In this document: in pieces, positions 16,539-26,108 of the stretch
Position numbering within the stretch: the stretch's first letter is position 1
Layout of the letters: the number at the start of each line of letters is the position of its first letter
Source of the DNA: Clostridia bacterium
Lineage (GTDB): Bacteria; Bacillota; Clostridia; Lachnospirales; Lachnospiraceae
Assembly: GCA_026000755.1 (NCBI GenBank)
Contig: BNZC01000013.1
Coordinates: 1 to 36,243 of the forward strand
DNA: 36,243 nucleotides
Reading direction: 5' to 3'
Position numbers and translations under genes: made by a program
The notes under the pieces: generated by a model
The model's database searches: none
What the model saw: only the letters and a program-made list of their open reading frames with translations
What the model was told of the DNA's origin: nothing

Positions 16539-17861
16539 ATGAAAATTACACTCCCCAAAAAAGTGGCATTCATTATAGAACAGTTAGAACAAAACGGATT
16601 TCCGGCCTATGCGGTAGGCGGTTGTGTCCGTGACTCTTTGCTTGGGCAAACCCCTGCGGATTGGGACATTACAACAAGTGCCAATCCGCAGGAAATAAAA
16701 GGAGTTTTCCCCCGCACCGTGGATACGGGAATTGCCCATGGAACGGTCACCGTACTTTTAGAGGGAGAAAGCTTTGAAGTCACCACCTATCGCATAGACG
16801 GGCAATACGAGGACGGGCGGCACCCCAAGGCGGTGGTGTTTGTAGATCAGTTGGCGGAAGATTTAAGGCGGAGGGATTTTACCATAAATGCAATGGCCTA
16901 TCATATGCACCATGGTCTGGTGGATTTGTTCGGTGGGAGAAAAGACCTCACCGAGGGCATTATTCGTTGTGTGGGAAATCCCAAAGAACGTTTTACCGAA
17001 GATGCCTTACGTATGATGCGAGCAGTTCGTTTTTCCGCTCAATTGGGTTTTGTCATAGAGCCGGAAACAAAGGCGGCTATTTCTCATTGCGTAGAGCAGT
17101 TGTCAAAAATAAGCAAGGAGCGAATCAGCACAGAGTTGGTCAAGCTCTTGATATCGCCTCATCCGGAAGAAATGCAGACACTCTATGAAACAGGCATTAG
17201 CAAGCTTTTATTTCCATGGTTTGACGTGATGATGGAAACCGAACAACGAAACAATCGTTACCATTGTTACACAGTGGGAGGACATAGCCTTGCGGCAGTG
17301 AAACATATTTCGGCAAAGCCGCATCTTCGCCTTACCATGCTCTTGCATGATGTGGGAAAACCGAACTGTCGCACCGTGGATAATGAGGGGAGGGATCATT
17401 TCAGGGGTCACCCCGAGATCAGTGCTGTGATGGCGAAAGAGATTTTGCGGGGACTGAAGATGGATAATGATACCGTAGATACGGTCAGCACCTTGGTGTT
17501 GTGGCATGATGATGAACCGCCCCTTACTCCGGCCGCAGTACGCCGAGCCATACATCGCATAGGGGAAAGGCATTTTCCTGATTTATTTCTGGTAAAAAGA
17601 GCAGACAACGCAGGCAAAAGCGATTATGGGCAAAAGGAAAAATTGGCTTACATTGAAAACTATGAGAGATTATATGAGGAAATTATAGCAAAGAACCAGT
17701 GTCTAAACTTAAAGGATTTGGCAGTATCGGGAGCAGATCTGATTGCCATGGGCATGAAACCCGGTAAGGAAATAGGAGAAACCTTAGAGTATCTGTTGGA
17801 ACAGGTGCTGGAACATCCGGAAGAAAATGAAAAGGAACGCTTATTGGGTATGTTACCGTGA
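16539..17861 (+). CDS. cca: CCA-adding enzyme (tRNA nucleotidyltransferase) with HD domain
   Basis: This 440-residue protein has the class II nucleotidyltransferase head AVGGCVRDSLLG (25-36), metal ligands D41 and D43 in PADWDIT, and RRDFTINAMA. A helical body follows, then an HD domain (MLLHDVGKPNC, with WHDDEPP further on). It adds CCA to tRNA 3' ends, which is needed here because the tRNA gene at 796-867 lacks CCA. The start follows AAGGAG at 8 nt. Some enzymes of this subfamily are split A- or CC-adding forms; sequence reading alone cannot exclude that. Confidence 0.94.
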   Translation: MKITLPKKVAFIIEQLEQNGFPAYAVGGCVRDSLLGQTPADWDITTSANPQEIKGVFPRTVDTGIAHGTVTVLLEGESFEVTTYRIDGQYEDGRHPKAVVFVDQLAEDLRRRDFTINAMAYHMHHGLVDLFGGRKDLTEGIIRCVGNPKERFTEDALRMMRAVRFSAQLGFVIEPETKAAISHCVEQLSKISKERISTELVKLLISPHPEEMQTLYETGISKLLFPWFDVMMETEQRNNRYHCYTVGGHSLAAVKHISAKPHLRLTMLLHDVGKPNCRTVDNEGRDHFRGHPEISAVMAKEILRGLKMDNDTVDTVSTLVLWHDDEPPLTPAAVRRAIHRIGERHFPDLFLVKRADNAGKSDYGQKEKLAYIENYERLYEEIIAKNQCLNLKDLAVSGADLIAMGMKPGKEIGETLEYLLEQVLEHPEENEKERLLGMLP

Positions 17862-17880
17862 CCGGGGGCTGTACTCACTC

Positions 17881-17909
17881 TTGTGCTTTTTTCAAAAATG
17901 TGCTATAAT
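17881..17909 (+). promoter_or_regulatory. promoter of the FIST-kinase operon
   Basis: TTGTGC (17881-17886) and TATAAT (17904-17909) are 17 bp apart, 63 nt before the FIST start. The leader has the decamer ctatagaaag twice and a small GGGT/ACCC hairpin. Confidence 0.65.
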
Positions 17910-17971
17910 CTATAGAAAGAAACTTGGGTGAGACCCGCCACAACAATCCCCTATAGAAAGGATACTAGCTT

Positions 17972-19147
17972 ATGATTCAATCAGTTACCATGTACACCTA
18001 TGAAACCGACGATCCGGAAATTGCCGTAGAGGAGATCGCCGAACAGCTGTCTAAAATCACCTTGTTAAAAAATTCGGCAGGTATTTTAATGTGTGATACC
18101 GAATACGTAGATTCGGGAGTTTACACTGCTGTTGCTACTGCCCTGCCATTTCCCATTGCGGGTACTACCACCATGACACAGGCGGTGAATGGCGAAGCCG
18201 GCATGATGATGCTGACCATTATGGTACTGACTTCAGATGATGTGAACTTTGAAGTAGGCGTTACCAAACCGATTTCAGAAACAGAGGACATTACCGAACC
18301 CGTTAAAGATGCCCTTACCGCCTCTTTGGCAAAGCTGCCCGATGTGCCAAAGCTCATCCTTGCTTTCCCGCCTCTTTTTGCGGATATCGCAGGGGATCAG
18401 TACATAGAGGTCTTTAATGAATTGTGTCCCGGTACGCCTGTCTTTGGAAGCATAGCCATTGACGACAGCATCACCTTTGAAAAATGCAGTACTTTCTACA
18501 ATGGAGAACATTCCCTGACAGAGATGTCCTATATTTTGCTTAGCGGCAATGTGTCACCTCGTTTTTTGATTGCCACCGTTTCGGATAAAAACAAGCTGCC
18601 CTATACGGGGGAGATTACCAAAAGCACCGGACATATCGTGGAAGAGATCAATCACATGTCAGCAAGGGAGTATATGGAAAGCATAGACTTTGCCCAAGAT
18701 GGAAAATTGGACGAGGGCTTGCAGTTTGTGCCGTTTTTGTTGGATTTCAAGAATCGAGCGGACTATGATGAGGTGCCTGTTATACGGGCAATGTTGGCTC
18801 TTGACGAAGAGGGTAGAGGGATCTGTCGAGGCTACATGGATCAAGGGGCAGTATTTACATTGATTTCGGCAAGCAGCATGGATGTGATTGGCACTTCTTT
18901 GGAACTAATGGATAAAATTGTTCAGATTCCCGATAAGCAAGCGGTACTGGTGTTTTCCTGCATGGTACGGCGCATGAGTTTTGGCGTAAAACCTTTGACT
19001 GAGGCAACTATGGTTGCCGAAAAATTAAGTGATAAGTCACCATTTATGTTGGCATATTCGGGAGGAGAGCTTTGCCCAACATCAAGCGATAAGACCCACT
19101 TAGCGAATCGTTTTCATAATTATTCTATCATTGCTTGTATACTGTAG
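17972..19147 (+). CDS. FIST-domain sensory protein
   Basis: This 391-residue protein has FIST_N (residues ~35-215; segments GILMCDTEYVDSGVYTA, PIAGTTTMTQAVNGEAG and GTPVFGSIAIDD) and FIST_C (~225-370; INHMSAREYMESI, then AYSGGELCPT near the end). FIST domains are predicted ligand-binding modules, proposed to sense small molecules such as amino acids. No signal peptide or TM is seen, so it is probably cytoplasmic. The hybrid kinase starts 52 nt downstream in the same operon, so FIST probably feeds into it. The SD is AAAGGA, 9 nt before the ATG. Confidence 0.92.
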   Translation: MIQSVTMYTYETDDPEIAVEEIAEQLSKITLLKNSAGILMCDTEYVDSGVYTAVATALPFPIAGTTTMTQAVNGEAGMMMLTIMVLTSDDVNFEVGVTKPISETEDITEPVKDALTASLAKLPDVPKLILAFPPLFADIAGDQYIEVFNELCPGTPVFGSIAIDDSITFEKCSTFYNGEHSLTEMSYILLSGNVSPRFLIATVSDKNKLPYTGEITKSTGHIVEEINHMSAREYMESIDFAQDGKLDEGLQFVPFLLDFKNRADYDEVPVIRAMLALDEEGRGICRGYMDQGAVFTLISASSMDVIGTSLELMDKIVQIPDKQAVLVFSCMVRRMSFGVKPLTEATMVAEKLSDKSPFMLAYSGGELCPTSSDKTHLANRFHNYSIIACIL

Positions 19148-19198
19148 GTCTATCTATATACTTAAACATGTGTTTGCGGCAACAAGGGGGAAATGAAC

Positions 19199-20947
19199 AT
19201 GAGGGATGTTGTTCCACGGCAGGAACATGAGGAAGTATTAGAAGAATTAGCGGCAGCTAAGGCACAGTTGCGTGAGCTAAAGCGTGAGGTGAAAACCACA
19301 AAACGTTTGATGGAGACCTTTCACGTAAACATGGCAACGCAAGAAAAACTCTACAAGAAAATGCATCGTGAAAAATTGTTGACGGATGAATACATTCGCC
19401 AGATGCTAAAGCATTCGCCTGACGTGATGTTTTTATTAAGCGAAGATGATAAATATCTCTTGGGAACCGAGTTTACGGCAAAGTTTATGGGAATGGAATC
19501 CGGTGTTCTTTCCGGTCGTTCTTTTACTACCTTGCTATCCCAGTGCTTCCATCCTGAATTGGCAGAGATTCTTGCCGTATCTGTGTCACAGGCGAAAGAG
19601 GAGGAAATACCCTGTTATTTTGAAGCCGTGGTAGAAAATAGGTCTTATGAAGGAACCATCGTTCCCATTGAAAAAGAAGGTGTGGAGCTGTTTTCGGGTA
19701 CACTGGTGCTGCTTCACGACATGACGGAGCTTCTCCATGCGAAAGAAGCTGCGGAAGCGGCATCCCGTGCGAAAGCAGATTTCCTATCGAATATGAGCCA
19801 TGAGATCCGTACCCCCTTAAATGCCATTACGGGCATGATTGCAATCGGAAAAGGGGCAACGGATATCAGGAAGAAAGACTATTGTTTCGGCAAAATAGAG
19901 GATGCTTCCGTACATCTTTTGGGCGTAATCAATGATGTGCTTGATATGTCCAAAATAGAAGCAGGGAAGCTTGAACTGTCCCCTGTTAGTTTTGTGTTTG
20001 ACCATATGGTTTCCCGTACCTTAAATGTCATTACCTACAAAGTAAAGGAACGTAAGCAAAAACTGCACTTTGACATTGATGAAGCGATCCCCGCCTTCCT
20101 GTTTGGGGATGATCAACGGTTGACCCAAGTTGTTGTTAATCTCCTGAGCAATGCAGTCAAATTTACCCCGGAAGAGGGTAGCATTACCTTAAGAGCAGAG
20201 CTTGAAAAAGAGGAAAATGGGCTTTGTACCATTCGTATGGAAGTGACGGATACCGGGATTGGAATCAGCGCAGAACAACAGGCGAAACTGTTTTCCTCCT
20301 TTCAGCAAGCAGAACACAGTACCACCCGAAAATTCGGCGGCACAGGGCTTGGACTTGCCATTTCAAAGCGTATTGTGGAATTGATGGACGGAGAGATCTG
20401 GATTGAGTCAACGCCGGGGCGTGGTTCCACTTTCCTCTTCCGGATACAGATTTTGCGTAGTGAAGAAACGATGACACTGAATCCCAAAGATCCTGCCTGT
20501 GCAAATTGTGACAAACGAAATACCTGCACGGACAGTAGCCTATGTGAGAAAAAGAACCTTGACTTTAGCGGGAAATACGCACTGTTGGCGGAGGATGTGG
20601 AGATTAACCAAGAAATCGTGATGGCGTTGCTTGAACCCACAAATCTTATCATCGAGTGTGCAGAAAATGGTGTGGAAGCCGTAAGCATGTTTCAGGAAGC
20701 ACCGGAAAGATATGACATCATCTTTATGGATTTGCAAATGCCCGAGATGGACGGTTACGATGCGGCTCGTCATATTCGTGCTTTTCACCATGAAAGGGCA
20801 AAGACCATACCTATTATTGCCATGACTGCAAATGTATTTAAGGACGATATTGAAAAATGCCTTGCGGTGGGTATGAATGGACATTTGGGGAAACCATTGG
20901 ATTTTCAGGCGGTGCATGAGAAGTTGAGGGAGTACCTCTCTCCTTAG
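19199..20947 (+). CDS. soluble hybrid histidine kinase (coiled coil, PAS, HisKA, HATPase_c, REC)
   Basis: This 582-residue protein has an N-terminal coiled coil (~10-60), a PAS-like domain (~65-180), HisKA with H201 ([14 protein letters not shown]), HATPase_c with [17 protein letters not shown] and [10 protein letters not shown], and a receiver with D511 ([13 protein letters not shown]) and K565. Between the ATPase and receiver lies a cysteine cluster C434-x2-C437-x5-C443-x5-C449, which could hold zinc or an Fe-S cluster. There is no transmembrane segment, so its input is cytoplasmic, probably the FIST protein before it. ATG 19199 is chosen because AAGGGGG sits 8 nt upstream; ATG 19193 would overlap that SD too closely. 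It has no output domain, so a further partner is expected elsewhere. Confidence 0.92.
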   Translation: MRDVVPRQEHEEVLEELAAAKAQLRELKREVKTTKRLMETFHVNMATQEKLYKKMHREKLLTDEYIRQMLKHSPDVMFLLSEDDKYLLGTEFTAKFMGMESGVLSGRSFTTLLSQCFHPELAEILAVSVSQAKEEEIPCYFEAVVENRSYEGTIVPIEKEGVELFSGTLVLLHDMTELLHAKEAAEAASRAKADFLSNMSHEIRTPLNAITGMIAIGKGATDIRKKDYCFGKIEDASVHLLGVINDVLDMSKIEAGKLELSPVSFVFDHMVSRTLNVITYKVKERKQKLHFDIDEAIPAFLFGDDQRLTQVVVNLLSNAVKFTPEEGSITLRAELEKEENGLCTIRMEVTDTGIGISAEQQAKLFSSFQQAEHSTTRKFGGTGLGLAISKRIVELMDGEIWIESTPGRGSTFLFRIQILRSEETMTLNPKDPACANCDKRNTCTDSSLCEKKNLDFSGKYALLAEDVEINQEIVMALLEPTNLIIECAENGVEAVSMFQEAPERYDIIFMDLQMPEMDGYDAARHIRAFHHERAKTIPIIAMTANVFKDDIEKCLAVGMNGHLGKPLDFQAVHEKLREYLSP

Positions 20948-20962
20948 AAGGAAAGATACCTT

Positions 20963-21742
20963 ATGGAGTTTAGACCTTGTATTGATATTCATAATGGAAA
21001 AGTAAAACAAATTGTAGGGGCAAGCTTGCGTGACGGAGATGATTCTCCAACGGAGAATTTTACTACCGAACAGTCAGCCGCTAGCTTTGCCGTGCGTTAT
21101 AAACAAGACGCTTTAAGCGGCGGGCACATTATATTGTTAAACCGCACCGATTCCCCCCATTATCAGGCAACGAAGGAACAAGCCCTATCCGCCCTTTATG
21201 CTTACCCGGAAGGGTTACAAGTGGGGGGGGGTATCACATCTGAGAATGCCGGGGAATTTATTGAAGCGGGGGCAAGCCACGTGATTGTGACCTCTTTTGT
21301 ATTTCAAAATGGCAGTATCCATTATGACAATCTGAAAAGTCTTGTAAGAGCGGTAGGAAAAGAACGCATTGTTTTGGATTTAAGCTGCCGAAAACGAGAG
21401 GGTGCTTATTATGTGGTGACCGACCGTTGGCAGAATTTTACCAAGGAAGTGATAGGAGAAACCCTGCTGTCAGACTTAAGCGAATATGCGGATGAATTTT
21501 TAATTCATGCCGCAGACGTAGAGGGGAAGATGTCGGGGATAGAAGAGGAATTAGTTGCGCTTCTTGGTGCCTGGGGGAAGATTCCCGTGACCTATGCAGG
21601 CGGGGTTCGGGATTTTTCGGACTTGGAGCGTATGAAAGTTTTGGGAAATAATAAGGTTCATGTGACCATAGGCAGTGCCTTGGATTTGTTTGGGGGGAGT
21701 CTGTCCTATGAGGACGTGGTGGGTTATTTCAAGAAAAAATAG
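20963..21742 (+). CDS. hisA: ProFAR isomerase, eukaryotic-type HisA
   Basis: This 259-residue TIM barrel starts MEFRPCIDIHNGKVKQIVG, which resembles the yeast HIS6-type enzyme rather than the usual bacterial HisA start. Phosphate-binding loops are LQVGGGIT and PVTYAGGVRD. It catalyses the fourth step of histidine synthesis. No other his gene is near; it sits between a hybrid kinase (15 nt upstream) and glnA. A G9 tract (21223-21231) encodes part of the first phosphate loop in the correct frame. The last ~35 bp of coding sequence recur 79 bp further on in the glnA leader. Confidence 0.9.
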   Translation: MEFRPCIDIHNGKVKQIVGASLRDGDDSPTENFTTEQSAASFAVRYKQDALSGGHIILLNRTDSPHYQATKEQALSALYAYPEGLQVGGGITSENAGEFIEAGASHVIVTSFVFQNGSIHYDNLKSLVRAVGKERIVLDLSCRKREGAYYVVTDRWQNFTKEVIGETLLSDLSEYADEFLIHAADVEGKMSGIEEELVALLGAWGKIPVTYAGGVRDFSDLERMKVLGNNKVHVTIGSALDLFGGSLSYEDVVGYFKKK

Positions 21743-21809
21743 GGAGATAGACAGTTCTTTTGCACGATTTGGAGGGAGTCTGTCCTATGAGGACGTGGTG
21801 GGTTATTTT
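21696..21809 (+). repeat. 79-bp tandem duplication of the hisA 3' end in the glnA leader
   Basis: The 35-base block 21696-21730 (hisA codons for SLSYEDVVGY) recurs without mismatch at 21775-21809, after the hisA stop. The second copy continues into the AAAGGAG Shine-Dalgarno of glnA. It is a gene-end relic and has no start codon of its own. Confidence 0.9.
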
Positions 21810-21831
21810 CGGGAAAAAGGAGAACGCAGGA

Positions 21832-23157
21832 ATGAGCAACAGGTGGACAAAGGAAGATATACTGCAAAAGGTAGAGGAAGAGGACGTTGAATTTATTCGT
21901 CTGCAATTTACCGACTTGTTTGGCAACTTGAAAAACGTGGCGATTACGGCAAAACAGCTTGAGAAAGCCTTGCGCCGTGAATGCGTATTTGATGGTTCCT
22001 CCATTGAAGGCTTTGCGAAAATCGAGGATTCGGATTTGTATTTTTATCCCGATCTTAGCAGTTTCACCATCTTTCCATGGCGGCCGCAACAGGGGAAAGT
22101 GGCCCGTATTATCTGCGATATTTACCGTCCGGATGGCACGCCGTTTCTGGGTGACCCACGTTATGTCCTGCGCAAAACCATAGCCAAGGCGAAGGAGATG
22201 GGCTATCATTTTGAGGTGGGGAACGAGTGCGAATTTTTTCTGTTTGATACAGATGAAAACGGCAATCCCACGGAAGGTAGTCAAGAACGGGGGGGGTACT
22301 TCGACTTAGGACCTACGGATTTGGGTGAAAATGTCCGTCGGGATATGGTTTTAGCTTTAGAGGACATGGGGCTTTGCGTGGAGGCTTCCCATCATGAAGC
22401 GGCACCTGCTCAGCATGAGATTGATTTCGGACCCGAAGAGGTACTTCGTGCCGCAGACGACATGGTGACCTCTAAACTTGCCATTAAGACCATTGCACGC
22501 AAATTCGGTCTGTATGCCAGTTTTATGCCAAAACCAAAAAGTGGTCAGCATGGTTCGGGCTTGCACCTGTATTTTTCCCTGTCAAAGGATGGGGAAAATG
22601 TATTCTGCGATACGGAAGATCCCTTGGGCTTAAGCCCTACTGCCCGCTACTTTATCGGCGGACTGATGCGCCATATTAAGGGCATGAGCTTGATTCTAAA
22701 TCCTGTGGTCAATTCCTATAAACGCCTAAGCTCCGGTTACGAAGCCCCCGCAGATATTGCTTGGTCAACGGGCAATCGAAGCCCCCTTATTCGCATTCCC
22801 TCCGAGCGAGGGGAAAGCACTCGCATTGAACTAAGAAGTCCTGACAGCATGGGCAATCCCTATCTTACTTTGGCGCTTAGTCTTGCGGCGGGCTTAGACG
22901 GTATCACACATAAGATACTGCCCAATGAGCCGGTTAGCGGAAATATCAATGAACTAAGTCCCAAGGAAAAAGAGGGGCTTGGTCTTAGCAAACTGCCTGC
23001 TACTTTAGAAGAGGCGATCGCAGAATTAAAGGCGGACACATTCCTTAAGGAGGTCTTAGGCAGTCATGTGTATGAGCAGTATGTTAAGGCAAAGGAAGAG
23101 GAATGGCAGGATTATAGTGGTCGCGTGACGGATTGGGAATTAGAGAAGTATTTGTAA
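21832..23157 (+). CDS. glnA: glutamine synthetase type I
   Basis: This 441-residue protein makes glutamine from glutamate, ammonia and ATP. Seen: the beta-grasp N-terminus with VFDGSSIEGF, metal-binding NECEFFLFD and HHEAAPAQHEIDFG, ATP-site PKPKSGQHGSGLH, glutamate-site NSYKRL and RSPLIRIPSERGESTRIELRS (given in parts: RSPLIRIP, RIELRSPD). The short length fits the GSI-alpha form without an adenylylation insert. The start is set by GGAG 9 nt upstream of ATG 21832; a longer frame begins within the hisA relic. A G8 tract (22289-22296) is in frame. The ANTAR gene overlaps its stop by one base, so both are co-expressed. Confidence 0.96.
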   Translation: MSNRWTKEDILQKVEEEDVEFIRLQFTDLFGNLKNVAITAKQLEKALRRECVFDGSSIEGFAKIEDSDLYFYPDLSSFTIFPWRPQQGKVARIICDIYRPDGTPFLGDPRYVLRKTIAKAKEMGYHFEVGNECEFFLFDTDENGNPTEGSQERGGYFDLGPTDLGENVRRDMVLALEDMGLCVEASHHEAAPAQHEIDFGPEEVLRAADDMVTSKLAIKTIARKFGLYASFMPKPKSGQHGSGLHLYFSLSKDGENVFCDTEDPLGLSPTARYFIGGLMRHIKGMSLILNPVVNSYKRLSSGYEAPADIAWSTGNRSPLIRIPSERGESTRIELRSPDSMGNPYLTLALSLAAGLDGITHKILPNEPVSGNINELSPKEKEGLGLSKLPATLEEAIAELKADTFLKEVLGSHVYEQYVKAKEEEWQDYSGRVTDWELEKYL

Positions 23158-23702
23158 TGAGCAGCATAATTGTGGCATTCTCCAATATGGAAAATGCAAA
23201 AAACATAAAAAATATTTTGACGAAAAACGGTTTTCGTGTGAACGGGGTAAGTATCACAGCCGCCCATGCCCTAGGCACGGCAAATGAATTAGGCGATGGC
23301 ATTCTTGTCTGCGGCACAAAGCTTCGGGATATGGGTTATCAAGAACTGTATCAGAATTTGCCCGAGCATTTTGAAATGCTTCTTCTGGCGAAACCGGAGC
23401 AATGTGACGAACGGGGGGGGGAGCGTATGCTGTGCCTGTCCATGCCCCTAAAGGCGCACGAACTTCTTCACACGGTTTCGATGATGGCGGACTCCATTGC
23501 CCGAAAGAAGAAACGGCGAAATTCAAAGCCCAGACAGCGGAGTGAAGAGGAACAGAAATTGATTCGGGAAGCCAAGGAACTGCTGATGGAAACGAATCTG
23601 TTGACAGAAGCCCAGGCACATTCCTATATCCAGAAACGAAGTATGGAGAGCGGCAGTACGCTGACGGAAACGGCACAGCGGGTGTTGGCACAGTTGCGGT
23701 AA
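23157..23702 (+). CDS. ANTAR-domain RNA-binding regulator paired with glnA
   Basis: This 181-residue protein has an N-terminal receiver-like fold (residues ~1-110) lacking a clear phosphoacceptor aspartate, and a C-terminal ANTAR three-helix domain at ~135-178 ([29 protein letters not shown]). ANTAR proteins bind paired hairpins in leaders and prevent termination. Its ATG overlaps the glnA stop codon (TAATG), a common arrangement in Clostridia in which the protein is thought to tune nitrogen genes. A G9 tract (23413-23421) is in frame. I did not find a convincing paired-hairpin ANTAR target in the glnA leader. Confidence 0.9.
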   Translation: MSSIIVAFSNMENAKNIKNILTKNGFRVNGVSITAAHALGTANELGDGILVCGTKLRDMGYQELYQNLPEHFEMLLLAKPEQCDERGGERMLCLSMPLKAHELLHTVSMMADSIARKKKRRNSKPRQRSEEEQKLIREAKELLMETNLLTEAQAHSYIQKRSMESGSTLTETAQRVLAQLR

Positions 23703-23716
23703 ATAGGAGGCAATTT

Positions 23717-24643
23717 ATGAAATTTACAAAAATGCAAGGAATCGGCAATGATTACATCTATGTGAACGCATTTACCGAAACTGTGAGTAATCCCGGGGAA
23801 CTTTCCATTCGCCTAAGCGATCGGCATTTTGGAGTCGGTTCGGATGGACTTATTTTGATTAAGCCCTCGAAAGTGGCGGATTTTGAAATGGAGATGTATA
23901 ATGCAGATGGTTCGCGCTCCCAGATGTGCGGCAATGGAATCCGCTGTGTGGGGAAATACGTTTACGATTACGGACTGACGGATAAAACAACAATCACCAT
24001 AGACACCTTAGCGGGGATTAAGGAACTGATTTTGACCGTGGAAAACGCAAAGGTATCCCTTGTTCGAGTGGATATGGGCGAGCCGATTTTAGAAGGGAAA
24101 AAGATTCCTGTTCTGCCGGAAGATAGTACGGGACTTAATCAGGGGGCAATTCCGCAGGAGTGGGAACAGGTGGATCCCCGGGCGGATTACCGAAACCTCG
24201 ATCAAATAGCGGAGCAGACGGTCATAGCAAAGCCCCTTGACGTTTTAGGGAAATCCTATACCATGACCTGTGTTTCCATGGGCAATCCCCACTGTATTAT
24301 CTTCTGCGAGGAGGATGTAAGAACCCTTGCCCTTGAAAAAATCGGTCCGAATTTTGAAAATCATCCACGTTTTCCGGAGAGAATCAATACGGAATTTGTC
24401 AATGTTTTGGATGAAAACACCTTGCGTATGCGGGTATGGGAGCGAGGTTCCGGTGAAACTCTAGCCTGTGGAACAGGAGCCTGTGCCGTGGCAGTAGCGG
24501 CGATGTTAAATAAGTATACCAAGCGATCCGTGACGGTTCAGCTGACAGGGGGAGATTTGCAAATTACATGGGATGAAGAAACGAATCATGTGTTTATGAC
24601 AGGAGCGGCAGAAATCGTATTTGACGGGGAGATAGAAATTTAA
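23717..24643 (+). CDS. dapF: diaminopimelate epimerase
   Basis: This 308-residue protein converts LL- to meso-diaminopimelate. The two catalytic cysteines lie in [12 protein letters not shown] and in [11 protein letters not shown]. The start [16 protein letters not shown] is typical, with AGGAGG 9 nt upstream. A slightly longer insert (~residues 130-165) is present compared with most family members. dapL follows at 92 nt, giving the aminotransferase and epimerase of the DAP-lysine/peptidoglycan branch side by side. Confidence 0.96.
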   Translation: MKFTKMQGIGNDYIYVNAFTETVSNPGELSIRLSDRHFGVGSDGLILIKPSKVADFEMEMYNADGSRSQMCGNGIRCVGKYVYDYGLTDKTTITIDTLAGIKELILTVENAKVSLVRVDMGEPILEGKKIPVLPEDSTGLNQGAIPQEWEQVDPRADYRNLDQIAEQTVIAKPLDVLGKSYTMTCVSMGNPHCIIFCEEDVRTLALEKIGPNFENHPRFPERINTEFVNVLDENTLRMRVWERGSGETLACGTGACAVAVAAMLNKYTKRSVTVQLTGGDLQITWDEETNHVFMTGAAEIVFDGEIEI

Positions 24644-24734
24644 TGATAGCACAGCTTTTTCTATGATATGACGAAGAAGATCTCTGTTCTATAAAAAGTA
24701 GTGGAAAAAATTGATTTATCATAGGAGGATAACA

Positions 24735-25952
24735 ATGTTTACAATCAACGACAATTACCAGAAACTACCGGGCAGTTATTTGTTCAGCACCATTGCAAAA
24801 AAGGTGAGTGCCTATGCGACCGCAAATCCGGATAAATCACTCATCCGCTTAGGCATTGGTGATGTGACACAACCTATCGCCCCGGCGATTTTAGAAGCTT
24901 TCCATGGGGCGGTAGACGAAATGGGAGAGGCGGAAAGCTTTCGAGGCTATTCACCGGATTCTATGGGCTATGAATTTTTGCGTTCCGCCATTTTGGAAAA
25001 TGATTACAAGAGTCGGGGAGCGGAAGTTTACGTAGATGAAATCTTTGTGTCGGACGGCGCAAAGTCGGACTCCGCCAATATTCAGGAGATTTTTGGTGCA
25101 GATAATAAAATAGCCGTGACCGATCCCGTTTATCCTGTGTATGTGGATTCCAATGTTATGGCGGGCAGGTGCGGAAGTTACGATGAGAAAACCGAAAAAT
25201 GGAGCAATGTGATTTATTTACCCTGTACCTTGGAAAATAATTTTGTGCCGGAATTCCCCAAGGAGGTTCCTGACATTATCTATCTTTGCTATCCCAACAA
25301 TCCTACGGGAACGACGATTTCTAAAGAGCAGTTGCAGGAATGGGTGGATTATGCCAACAAAAATGGTGCATTGATTATTTATGACGGTGCCTATGAGGCG
25401 TATATCAGCAGTCCGGATGTGGCGCATACGATTTATGAGTGTCAGGGTGCAAGAACTTGTGCCATTGAGATCCGAAGTTTTTCAAAAAATGCGGGATTTA
25501 CAGGGGTGCGTTTAAGCCATACGGTTGTGCCGAAGGATTTGACCTGCGGCGGCATTTCTCTCCACGGGCTGTGGGCAAGACGGCAAAACACAAAATTCAA
25601 CGGCACAGCCTACATCATACAAAAGGCGGGGGAAGCCGTGTATTCAGCAGAAGGTAAGGCACAGCTTGCGGATCAGATTGCCTACTATATGAGAAATGCA
25701 AAGCTGATTTACGAAAGCTTACAATCAGTGGGCTATCAGGTATTCGGCGGTGTGGATGCACCCTATATTTGGCTGAAAACTCCACAGAACATGAGTAGTT
25801 GGGAGTTTTTTGACTATCTCTTGGAAAAAGGAAACGTAGTGGGTACGCCGGGATCGGGATTTGGACCAAGCGGAGAAGGCTATTTTCGTCTGACGGCATT
25901 TGGCAGCTATGAGAATACGGTGGCGGCCTTAGAGCGAATTAAGGGGCTGTAA
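24735..25952 (+). CDS. dapL: LL-diaminopimelate aminotransferase
   Basis: This 405-residue PLP enzyme starts MFTINDNYQKLPGSYLFSTI after AGGAGGATAACA. Family marks are LIRLGIGDVTQPIAP, the substrate loop CYPNNPTGT and the PLP lysine in IRSFSKNAGFTGVR. It makes LL-DAP directly from tetrahydrodipicolinate and glutamate, bypassing the succinyl or acetyl routes. Linked to dapF 92 nt upstream. Confidence 0.96.
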   Translation: MFTINDNYQKLPGSYLFSTIAKKVSAYATANPDKSLIRLGIGDVTQPIAPAILEAFHGAVDEMGEAESFRGYSPDSMGYEFLRSAILENDYKSRGAEVYVDEIFVSDGAKSDSANIQEIFGADNKIAVTDPVYPVYVDSNVMAGRCGSYDEKTEKWSNVIYLPCTLENNFVPEFPKEVPDIIYLCYPNNPTGTTISKEQLQEWVDYANKNGALIIYDGAYEAYISSPDVAHTIYECQGARTCAIEIRSFSKNAGFTGVRLSHTVVPKDLTCGGISLHGLWARRQNTKFNGTAYIIQKAGEAVYSAEGKAQLADQIAYYMRNAKLIYESLQSVGYQVFGGVDAPYIWLKTPQNMSSWEFFDYLLEKGNVVGTPGSGFGPSGEGYFRLTAFGSYENTVAALERIKGL

Positions 25953-26038
25953 GAGTCAATACAAAAAATCTTCAACAGAGGAATTACAATAACACAGGAT
26001 GAAACATTTAAGCTACAAAGTATTTTTATTTAACAACA

Positions 26039-26074
26039 AAAAATCCTCATCTGCGAAACGCATTTGGGGATTTT
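26039..26074 (-). terminator. terminator of the ubiquitin-like gene (possibly bidirectional)
   Basis: A long hairpin (AAAATCC...GGATTTT with inner TGCG/CGCA pairs) is followed on the minus strand by TTTTTTG. It lies between the convergent ends of dapL and the ubiquitin-like gene and can serve both. Confidence 0.75.
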
Positions 26075-26108
26075 CTGTCAGGAATCTTTGTATAGCTGCT
26101 GTGTCATA

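Noticed and set aside
17881..17971. Riboswitch in the FIST leader
   Set aside because: Only a 4-bp hairpin and a repeated decamer are seen; no known aptamer pattern.
21743..21831. Paired ANTAR-binding hairpins in the glnA leader
   Set aside because: Only GTCC/GGAC stems with 5-nt loops occur, arising from the duplicated hisA end; the expected hexaloop pair is not seen.
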